A DNA stretch of 37,473 nucleotides from an uncultured Aeromonas sp. (GTDB lineage: Bacteria > Pseudomonadota > Gammaproteobacteria > Enterobacterales > Aeromonadaceae). The position numbers were made by a program, and so were the translations under genes. Positions 31,450-37,473 of the stretch are shown here, piece after piece; positions within the stretch are counted from its first letter, which is position 1; every line of letters starts with the position of its first letter. The stretch covers positions 1 to 37,473 of the forward strand of contig CAMFLW010000018.1 in assembly GCA_945957575.1 (NCBI GenBank), read 5' to 3'. The notes beneath the pieces were generated by a model. It was not told the origin of the DNA, made no database searches, and saw only the letters and a program-made list of their open reading frames with translations.

Positions 31450-33182
31450 AAGCAATCTTGGTTACGGCTTGCCCGGCGGGCATTGCCACCAGCTTTCTCG
31501 CTGCAAAACGGATAGAACAGCAGGCCAAACTGGCTGGCTGGGAACTCACCCTCGACGTCGGCTCCAGCGTGCAGCCGCGCCAGATCCCCTTAAAAGAGCA
31601 GATTGCCGCCGCTGATCTGGTACTGGTTGTCGCCAGCGCTCCGGTGGATCTCGCCGCCTATGATGGCAAGCGGGTCTATCAGGGGAGCATGGATCTCGCC
31701 CTGCAGGATCCGGCTGCCTTGCTGGAGGCAGCCACCAGCGGCGCCAGCGTCTATCGCCATCAAGCCGCCTCCGCCGTTGCCAATGCTGCCGCCAAACCGG
31801 CCGCCGCTGGCAAGCGCATCGTGGCGGTGACTGCCTGTCCGACCGGGGTGGCTCACACCTTTATGTCGGCAGAAGCGCTGGAGACCATGGCCAAACAGCT
31901 GGGTTATCAGATCCGCGTCGAGACCCAAGGCTCGGTCGGTGCCCAGAACGCCCTGACTGCCGAGGAGATTGCATCTGCCGATCTGGTGTTCCTCGCCACC
32001 GACATCGAGGTGGACATGGCCCGTTTCGACGGCAAGCCGGTCTATCGCACCAGCACAGGGGCGGCGCTCAAGAAAACCCGCGCCGAGCTCGACAAGGCGT
32101 GGAGTGAGGCGAAAACCTATCGCCACAGCGGTGCCAGCCAGCCCAAGAAAGAGGAAAAAGCGGGCCCCTACAAGCACCTGCTGACCGGGGTCTCCTTCAT
32201 GCTGCCGATGGTGGTGGCGGGCGGCCTTATCATCGCGCTCTCGTTCGTATTCGGGATCGAGGCATTCAAGGTGGAAGGCACTCTGGCCGCGGCTCTGATG
32301 AAGATCGGTGGCGGCTCCGCCTTTGCCCTGATGATCCCGGTGCTGGCCGGTTACATTGCCTACTCCATCGCTGACCGTCCGGGTCTCGCCCCCGGCATGA
32401 TCGGCGGCATGCTGGCAAGCTCGCTGGGCGCCGGTTTCCTTGGCGGCATCGTCGCCGGTTTCCTGGCCGGTTACAGCGCCAAGTACCTGAGCGACAAGGT
32501 GCGCCTGCCGGTGACCCTGGAAGCGCTCAAGCCCATCCTGATCATTCCGCTCTTTGCCAGCCTCTTTACCGGTCTGGTGATGATCTACGTGGTGGGTGGC
32601 CCGGTGGCCGGCATCATGAATGCCATGACCACCTTCCTCAACAACATGGGCTCTGCCAACGCCGTGCTGCTGGGTGTCATCATCGGCGCCATGATGTGCT
32701 TCGACATGGGCGGCCCGGTCAACAAGGCAGCCTACGCCTTCGGGGTCGGCCTGCTGGCCTCCAAAACCTACGCCCCGATGGCTGCGGTGATGGCCGCCGG
32801 CATGGTGCCGGCACTGGGCATGGGGATCGCCACCTTCCTGGCCCGCACCAAGTTCATCAAGGCGGAGCAGGAAGCGGGCAAAGCCTCCTTCGTGCTGGGT
32901 CTGTGCTTTATCTCCGAGGGGGCCATTCCGTTTGCCGCCAAGGATCCGATGCGGGTCATCCCGGCCTGTATGGTCGGCGGCGCCCTGACCGGTGCGCTCT
33001 CCATGCTGTTCGGCTGCGAACTGATGGCCCCCCACGGCGGTCTGTTCGTGCTGTTCATCCCGCACGCCATCAGCAATGTCATGATGTATATCGTGGCGAT
33101 TGCGGCAGGCTCGCTGTTGACCGGCGTCTCCTACGCCATGCTCAAACGCGGCGAAGAGCAGGCCAAGCTGGCCACCGCATAA
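31446..33182 (+). CDS. fruA: Fructose-specific PTS EIIBC component FruA
   Basis: A 578-residue permease (E. coli 563) with two EIIB-type domains and EIIC. The first EIIB-like domain (residues 1-100) keeps a CPAGIATS loop with Cys9. The second has the active Cys131 in TACPTGVAHTF. The EIIC domain (about 235-570) has many membrane helices: HLLTGVSFMLPMVVAGGLI, FDMGGPVNKAAYAFGVGLL, CFISEGAIPFAAKDPMR. The start ATG overlaps the fruK stop, with GGAGAT just before it. The first domain in E. coli FruA lacks a Cys at this place (recalled), so this copy is less degenerate. A terminator follows. Confidence 0.96.
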   Translation: MKAILVTACPAGIATSFLAAKRIEQQAKLAGWELTLDVGSSVQPRQIPLKEQIAAADLVLVVASAPVDLAAYDGKRVYQGSMDLALQDPAALLEAATSGASVYRHQAASAVANAAAKPAAAGKRIVAVTACPTGVAHTFMSAEALETMAKQLGYQIRVETQGSVGAQNALTAEEIASADLVFLATDIEVDMARFDGKPVYRTSTGAALKKTRAELDKAWSEAKTYRHSGASQPKKEEKAGPYKHLLTGVSFMLPMVVAGGLIIALSFVFGIEAFKVEGTLAAALMKIGGGSAFALMIPVLAGYIAYSIADRPGLAPGMIGGMLASSLGAGFLGGIVAGFLAGYSAKYLSDKVRLPVTLEALKPILIIPLFASLFTGLVMIYVVGGPVAGIMNAMTTFLNNMGSANAVLLGVIIGAMMCFDMGGPVNKAAYAFGVGLLASKTYAPMAAVMAAGMVPALGMGIATFLARTKFIKAEQEAGKASFVLGLCFISEGAIPFAAKDPMRVIPACMVGGALTGALSMLFGCELMAPHGGLFVLFIPHAISNVMMYIVAIAAGSLLTGVSYAMLKRGEEQAKLATA

Positions 33183-33213
33183 GCCTTGCCACCCGGCAAC
33201 ACGTCATAACCAA

Positions 33214-33237
33214 GAGCGGCCTGCGGGCCGCTTTTTG
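33214..33237 (+). terminator. Rho-independent terminator of fruBKA
   Basis: AGCGGCC-TGCG-GGCCGCT (33216-33233) is followed by four T, then GTTTT. It starts 31 bases after the fruA stop. Confidence 0.88.
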
Positions 33238-33288
33238 TTTTGCTGGGGAAATTGATGATCTATGAGGAGGATTACTGGTAGGCAGAGG

Positions 33289-33540
33289 TTAAAAATCCCA
33301 GCTCGGTTGTTCTGGCTGCTCGGGTTGGGCTCCCTCCTGTGCCTTGCGGCGGGCTGCTTCGACCCGCGCCTTGCGGGCACGGCACAGACGCATTACATCT
33401 TGCTGCTGGGCGGGGGTCATGGCGAGCCAGTTGAAACGCTCTTCGCGGCTGCGCAAACACCCTTTGCAGTAGCCCTTGTTGTTCACTTCGCAGACCCCGA
33501 TGCAGGGGCTCTGCAGCGGGAAGATCTCGAGCTGTTCCAT
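33289..33540 (-). CDS. DUF1289 domain protein
   Basis: An 83-residue protein with the DUF1289 cysteine pattern CIGVCEVNNKGYCKGCLRS (residues 13-31), then REERFNW, and a charged helical C-terminal half ending in PEQPEQPSWDF. The four Cys (13, 17, 25, 28) probably bind a metal or cluster. Homologues (E. coli YdhL) are small and of unknown function. It is convergent with fruA and divergent from mltA, and probably monocistronic. Confidence 0.9.
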   Translation of the reverse strand: MEQLEIFPLQSPCIGVCEVNNKGYCKGCLRSREERFNWLAMTPAQQQDVMRLCRARKARVEAARRKAQEGAQPEQPEQPSWDF

Positions 33541-33689
33541 CCATCACCTCGCACATCCTGTCACCTTGTTATAACCCAGCTGTCACCTTTGGCGAAATCC
33601 CTCTTCAAGTGATTGATGTCGTTTGCTTTCCCCCTGCAAATTTGGCATCTTCCCCGCCGAGCATGGCTATTGGCGTTATATGAGGACAT

Positions 33690-34841
33690 ATGAACAAACA
33701 CGCGTACTGGCTGACCGCCGTGGTGCTGGGTCTGGCCGGGTGTGCAGGCAACTCTGAGCAAGCTCAGGTGCCCAAAAAACAGACCGACAACAGATGTTTC
33801 CTGAACTGCGAGGTGCCGGTAAATCTGGGCAAGCAGTATCTGGACGGCACCTTGCCGGGGGAGCTGGTCAGGGTTGAGCGGGTCAATAGCCGTGCACGAG
33901 CCGATTACAGCAAGTTTGGCCCCCAGAGCCGGCTGGTGCTGGAGCGCTCCGGCAAGATGAATCGCCGTTATGGCGAGCTCTACCACAAGCTCTCCCGCTG
34001 GGTGGCCAACGGCGGCAACCCTGCTGACATCACCCGGTACGGTATCAGCCTAGCCCAGCTGGGCGGGGCGGATCGGATGGGTAACGTGCTCTTCACCGGC
34101 TACTACTCGCCGGTGCTGGAGGTGCGTCGTCGTCCCGATGCCAAGTACAAATATCCTATCTATGCCATGCCCAACTGTGGCAGCCGTTGTCCGACCCGGG
34201 CCCAGATCCATCAGGGGGCGCTGGCTAACCGCGGACTGGAGCTGGGTTACAGCAAATCCCTTATCGACAACTTCCTGATGGATGTGCAGGGTTCCGGCTT
34301 TGTGCACTATGGCGACGAGGATCGGCTGCAATATCTGGGCTACAGCGGCAAGAATGGCCACGGTTACGTGAGTATCGGCCGGGTGCTGATCGACCGCGGT
34401 GAAGTGCCCAAGGAGCAGATGTCGATGAAGGCCATCAAGGATTGGGCGAGCCGCCAGCCGGAGGAGAGCGTCAAGGAGCTGGTGGAGCAGAACCCCTCCT
34501 ATGTCTTCTTCGAGCGCCGCCCGACCAACGATGTGATCGGTGCCGCCGGTATTCCGCTGCTGCCGATGGCGGCCGTTGCTGCCGACAAGACTCTGTTGCC
34601 GATGGGCACCCCGATCCTCGCCGAAGTTCCCTTGCTCGACAAAGAGGGCAACTGGACCGGCAAACATCAGCTGCGGCTGTTGATTGCGCTGGATGTGGGC
34701 GGAGCGGTGAAGAAGGGCCATCTCGACCTCTATCACGGCATGGGCGAGAAGGCCGGTGTCGCAGCGGGTCACTACAAGCACTTCGGCCGGGTCTGGAAGC
34801 TGGGGCTGCACCATGGGCCGACTGCTGCGCCATGGCTGTAA
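33690..34841 (+). CDS. mltA: Membrane-bound lytic murein transglycosylase A
   Basis: A 383-residue lipoprotein (E. coli MltA 365). The lipobox LAGC places the acylated Cys at residue 18, preceded by MNKHAYWLTAVVLG. The MltA barrel contains LFTGYYSPVLEVR, YVFFERRP and PMGTPILAEVPL; the catalytic Asp is expected at residue 335 in LIALDVGGAVKKGHLDLYHG. It cleaves peptidoglycan to 1,6-anhydromuropeptides. The ATG follows GAGGACAT. It looks intact and stands alone, with a strong terminator between it and the nrd operon. Confidence 0.95.
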   Translation: MNKHAYWLTAVVLGLAGCAGNSEQAQVPKKQTDNRCFLNCEVPVNLGKQYLDGTLPGELVRVERVNSRARADYSKFGPQSRLVLERSGKMNRRYGELYHKLSRWVANGGNPADITRYGISLAQLGGADRMGNVLFTGYYSPVLEVRRRPDAKYKYPIYAMPNCGSRCPTRAQIHQGALANRGLELGYSKSLIDNFLMDVQGSGFVHYGDEDRLQYLGYSGKNGHGYVSIGRVLIDRGEVPKEQMSMKAIKDWASRQPEESVKELVEQNPSYVFFERRPTNDVIGAAGIPLLPMAAVAADKTLLPMGTPILAEVPLLDKEGNWTGKHQLRLLIALDVGGAVKKGHLDLYHGMGEKAGVAAGHYKHFGRVWKLGLHHGPTAAPWL

Positions 34842-34911
34842 TGTCTGTGCTGGCGGTTGGTGCATCAGCCGCCAGCCAACTCAGGCATCGAATAGGCATC
34901 GAGATAGATGT

Positions 34912-34944
34912 AAAAAAGCCGCCGGAGCAATCCGGCGGCTTTTT
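34912..34944. terminator. Bidirectional terminator between mltA and the nrd operon
   Basis: AAAAAAGCCGCCGGA (34912-34926), a GCAA loop, TCCGGCGGC, then TTTTT (34940-34944). The A run on one side and T run on the other let it end both convergent transcripts (mltA and yfaE). Confidence 0.92.
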
Positions 34945-34988
34945 GTTTCGGTCTCTTTGGCTGCGGGCATGAGGTGCTGCAAGCGGGA

Positions 34989-35309
34989 TCAGCGTTTCTG
35001 GATATCCAGCTTGATGGCGCCGACCGGCTTGCAGCAGCAGGGGAGACACTCCCCCTGGGAGACAAAGGCGAGCGGCACATTGGGGTAGTGCACCTTGCCT
35101 GCCAGCAGCGGGGTGCGGCAGGCGCCGCAATAGCCGCTGCGGCACTGGAACTCGACCCGATGGCCGTGGCGTTCCAGGGTTTCCAGCACGCTTTCGCCGG
35201 GATGAGCGTGCAGCACGCCATCCCGGGTATGTACCCGTGGTGCCACGACCGCCTGCTGTTCGGCAGGCGAGTGCGGGGCAGGGGTCAGCGTGCGGATGGC
35301 GTCATTCAC
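34989..35309 (-). CDS. yfaE: 2Fe-2S ferredoxin YfaE (NrdB cofactor maintenance)
   Basis: A 106-residue ferredoxin (E. coli YfaE 84), with about 20 extra N-terminal residues. The plant-type cluster ligands are Cys56, Cys61, Cys64 (CRSGYCGAC), and a fourth in CLPCCC (88-93). It supplies electrons to regenerate the diferric-tyrosyl radical of NrdB. The start overlaps the nrdB stop by four bases, as in E. coli and relatives, indicating coupling within the nrdAB-yfaE operon. The terminator lies 45 bases downstream on the minus strand. Confidence 0.94.
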   Translation of the reverse strand: MNDAIRTLTPAPHSPAEQQAVVAPRVHTRDGVLHAHPGESVLETLERHGHRVEFQCRSGYCGACRTPLLAGKVHYPNVPLAFVSQGECLPCCCKPVGAIKLDIQKR

Positions 35310-36439
35310 AGTTCGAAATCACCCAGATCGTCGGCATTCACTTCGCTGTCGATCTGACCCACCAGATAGGAGCTTACCTCCACCTCTTGCGGAGCGACCT
35401 GCACGTTGTCGGACGACAGCCAGGTGTTGATCCAGGGGATCGGGTTCTGCTTGGTGCCGGCAAAGGCTGGCTGCAGACCGACGGCGGCCATCCGCAGGTT
35501 GGTGATGTACTCGACGTACTGGCAGAGGATGTCCTTGTTCAGGCCGATCATGGAGCCGTCCTGGAACAGGTACTCGGCCCACTCTTTCTCCTGAATGGCG
35601 GCTTCCTTGAAGATCTCGAAGCAGGCCTGTTCGCACTCGGCGGCGATCTCGGCCATCTCCGGGTCATCCTGGCCGGTGCGCATCAGGTTCAGCATGTGCT
35701 GGGTACCTGTCAGGTGTAGCGCTTCGTCGCGGGCGATCATCTTGATGATCTTGGCGTTGCCTTCCATCAGTTCACGCTCGGCGAAGGCAAAGGAGCAGGC
35801 GAAGCTGACATAGAAGCGGATTGCTTCCAGCGCGTTGACGCTCATCAGGCAGAGATAGAGCTTCTTCTTGAGCTCGCGCAATGTGATGGTCACCTCGCGG
35901 CCAGCAACGGTGTGGGTTCCTTCACCATGCAGGTTGTAGAGGGCGGTCGCTTCGATCAGGTCGTCGTAGAAGTGGCTGATGGAGCCGGCGCGCTTCAAGA
36001 TCTGCTCGTTGGTCACGATGTCGTCGAACACCTGGGCGGGGGTGTTGACGATGTTGCGGATGATGTGGGTGTAGGAGCGAGAGTGGATGGTCTCGGAGAA
36101 CGCCCAGGTCTCGATCCAGGTTTCCAGCTCCGGAATGGAGACCAGCGGCAGCAGCGCCACGTTGGGGCTGCGGCCCTGAATGGAGTCCAGCAGGGTCTGG
36201 TACTTCAGGTTGGAGATGAAGATGTGCTGCTCGTGGGGCGGCAGGGCCTGGTAGTCGATGCGATCACGGGAGACATCCACTTCTTCCGGGCGCCAGAAGA
36301 AGGAGAGTTGTTTTTCGATCAGGCGCTCGAACACTTCGTGCTTTTGCTGGTCATAACGGGCTACGTTGACCGATTGGCCAAAAAACATCGGCTCTTTGAG
36401 CTGGTCGTTTTGGGTTTGGCAGAACGTTGAATAGGCCAT
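35306..36439 (-). CDS. nrdB: Ribonucleoside-diphosphate reductase class Ia beta-subunit
   Basis: A 377-residue protein, one residue longer than E. coli NrdB. The radical Tyr is Tyr123 in SRSYTHII; the diiron ligands seen are Asp85 (QTLLDS), Glu116 and His119 (SETIHS), and the later pair in [13 protein letters not shown]. The C-terminal tail ([12 protein letters not shown]) is the NrdA-binding peptide region, slightly altered from E. coli. It generates the tyrosyl radical for NrdA. It is 63 bases downstream of nrdA and overlaps yfaE. Confidence 0.97.
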   Translation of the reverse strand: MAYSTFCQTQNDQLKEPMFFGQSVNVARYDQQKHEVFERLIEKQLSFFWRPEEVDVSRDRIDYQALPPHEQHIFISNLKYQTLLDSIQGRSPNVALLPLVSIPELETWIETWAFSETIHSRSYTHIIRNIVNTPAQVFDDIVTNEQILKRAGSISHFYDDLIEATALYNLHGEGTHTVAGREVTITLRELKKKLYLCLMSVNALEAIRFYVSFACSFAFAERELMEGNAKIIKMIARDEALHLTGTQHMLNLMRTGQDDPEMAEIAAECEQACFEIFKEAAIQEKEWAEYLFQDGSMIGLNKDILCQYVEYITNLRMAAVGLQPAFAGTKQNPIPWINTWLSSDNVQVAPQEVEVSSYLVGQIDSEVNADDLGDFEL

Positions 36440-36502
36440 GGTTACCAGAATGTCTGTATGGAGAAAACAGGAGAGCGGGAGCCAATGCTCCCGCCCGGTT
36501 TA

Positions 36503-37473
36503 TCAGATCTTGCAGGCCCCACCCGCACAACCGTCATCTTGCAGATCGGTCTGGGTGTCGTCCGCACCATCACGGGTGTTGTGATAGTAGAGGGTCTTGA
36601 GGCCGTATTTGTAGGCGGTCAGCAAGTCCTTGAGCAGCTGCTTCATCGGCACCTTGTTGCCTTCGAAACGGGCCGGGTCGTAGTTGGTGTTGGCGGAGAT
36701 CGCCTGATCCACAAACTTCTGCATGATACCGACCAGCTGCAGGTAGCCGTCAACGCTCGGTTGCTTCCAGAGCAGTTCGTATTGATCTTTCAGGCGATCA
36801 TACTCGGGCACCACCTGTTTGAGAATGCCGTCTTTGGAGGCCTTGACCGAGACCAGGCCGCGCGGCGGCTCGATGCCGTTGGTGGCGTTGGAGATCTGGC
36901 TGGAGGTCTCGCTCGGCATCAGGGCAGTCAGGGTAGAGTTGCGCAGACCCACGGACTTGATCTCTTCACGCAGGCTTTCCCAATCCAGATGCAGCGGCTC
37001 GTTGCACAGTACATCCAGATCCTTCTTGTAGGTGTCGATGGGCAAAATACCCTGGGCGTAGGTGGTCTCGTCAAACAGCGGGCAGGGGCCGAACTCGCGG
37101 GCCAGCTGCACGGAGGCTTTCAGCAGGTAGTACTGGATGGCCTCGAAGGTGCGGTGAGTCAGCGCCAGGCCGGAGCCGTCAGAGTAGCGGGCACCGTTTT
37201 TGGCCAGGTAGTAGGCGTAGTTGATGACGCCGATCCCCAGAGTACGACGACCCATGCTGCCCTTCTTGGCTGCGGCAATCGGGTAGTCCTGATAGTCGAG
37301 CAGGGCATCGAGTGCACGCACGGCCAGATCCGCCATCTCTTCCAGATCTTCCAGCTTGTCGATGGCGCCGAGGTTGAAGGCGGAGAGGGTGCACAGGGCG
37401 ATTTCGCCGCTCTCGTCGTCGATGTTGTTGAGCGGCTTGGTCGGCAGCGCAATCTCGAGGCAGAGGTTGGACT
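36503..37473 (-). CDS. nrdA: Ribonucleoside-diphosphate reductase class Ia alpha-subunit, C-terminal part (partial, runs off right edge)
   Basis: The frame is open from the right edge (bases 37472-37473 are two bases of a split codon) to the stop at 36503, giving about 323 C-terminal residues. The edge falls on the active site: NLCLE carries the Asn/Cys/Glu triad known from E. coli (437, 439, 441) and IALCTLSAF holds the second redox Cys. Later TASETSSQISNAT-like specificity residues (MPSETSSQISNATNG) and PPRGLVS are seen. The tail DDGCAGGACKI keeps the C-x4-C pair that relays electrons from thioredoxin or glutaredoxin. It reduces ribonucleoside diphosphates with NrdB. The N-terminus lies outside the window. 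Confidence 0.97.
   Translation of the reverse strand, partial: SNLCLEIALPTKPLNNIDDESGEIALCTLSAFNLGAIDKLEDLEEMADLAVRALDALLDYQDYPIAAAKKGSMGRRTLGIGVINYAYYLAKNGARYSDGSGLALTHRTFEAIQYYLLKASVQLAREFGPCPLFDETTYAQGILPIDTYKKDLDVLCNEPLHLDWESLREEIKSVGLRNSTLTALMPSETSSQISNATNGIEPPRGLVSVKASKDGILKQVVPEYDRLKDQYELLWKQPSVDGYLQLVGIMQKFVDQAISANTNYDPARFEGNKVPMKQLLKDLLTAYKYGLKTLYYHNTRDGADDTQTDLQDDGCAGGACKI

Noticed and set aside
31590..33065. Antisense frame of 491 codons across fruA
   Set aside because: Rich in His/Gly/Gln with no recognisable domain; it mirrors fruA codon bias.
1..37473. CRISPR array, tRNA, rRNA, insertion sequence or prophage
   Set aside because: No regularly spaced repeats, no clover-leaf or rRNA sequence, no transposase or integrase motifs were seen by eye; tRNAscan and ISfinder would settle it.

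Overview
The window reads as a chromosomal segment of a gammaproteobacterium, most likely Aeromonas. The evidence is GC-rich coding with strong codon bias, proteins resembling Escherichia coli, Vibrio and Shewanella orthologues at near full length (HrpA, FadI, FadJ, FruBKA, FruR/Cra, TyrP, NrdAB, YfaE, MltA), and gene neighbourhoods typical of the Aeromonas/Vibrio/Shewanella group. The genus is inferred from recall, not from a database search. No rRNA, tRNA, CRISPR array, intact insertion sequence or prophage was seen.

Layout. (1) 1-2.7 kb is an accessory, decaying stretch: the start of a possible HEPN-type gene running off the left edge, a small zinc-ribbon protein, an exported protein made of six LG(N/H/Q) repeats, and a broken hsdM (type I restriction-modification methyltransferase) with three lesions and no C-terminus. 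(2) 2.7-8.1 kb: the RNA helicase hrpA, a LysM-like protein, and rplY (ribosomal protein L25) with a leader hairpin and a terminator. (3) 8.1-14.3 kb: a LiuR-like MerR regulator divergent from an acetyl-CoA acetyltransferase with a candidate operator between them, an EAL-HDOD signalling protein, and two FadL outer-membrane fatty-acid channels.

(4) 14.4-22.1 kb, minus strand: eight tightly packed genes (MoxR ATPase, DUF58, DUF4381, BatA VWA, BatB VWA-TPR, BatD, ECF-type sigma factor, DUF3379 putative anti-sigma). Every junction is an overlap or a gap of 13 bases, so this looks like one operon joining a MoxR/Bat envelope AAA-VWA system to a sigma/anti-sigma pair. It is the most interesting unit here. 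(5) 22.2-25.7 kb: fadI-fadJ, preceded by an excellent FadR-type palindrome. The sigma/Bat operon is therefore flanked by fatty-acid import (fadL) and beta-oxidation (fadIJ).

(6) 26.2-27.4 kb: tyrP, with long flanking intergenic regions that hold inverted repeats. (7) 28.1-33.2 kb: fruR(cra) divergent from fruB-fruK-fruA, the fructose phosphotransferase system, with two matched Cra operators in the shared control region. (8) 33.3-37.5 kb: a DUF1289 protein, the lytic transglycosylase mltA, and the minus-strand nrdA(partial)-nrdB-yfaE operon for class Ia ribonucleotide reductase.

Most of the window is core metabolism and is ordinary. The accessory interest lies in the left 2.7 kb and in the sigma-Bat operon.
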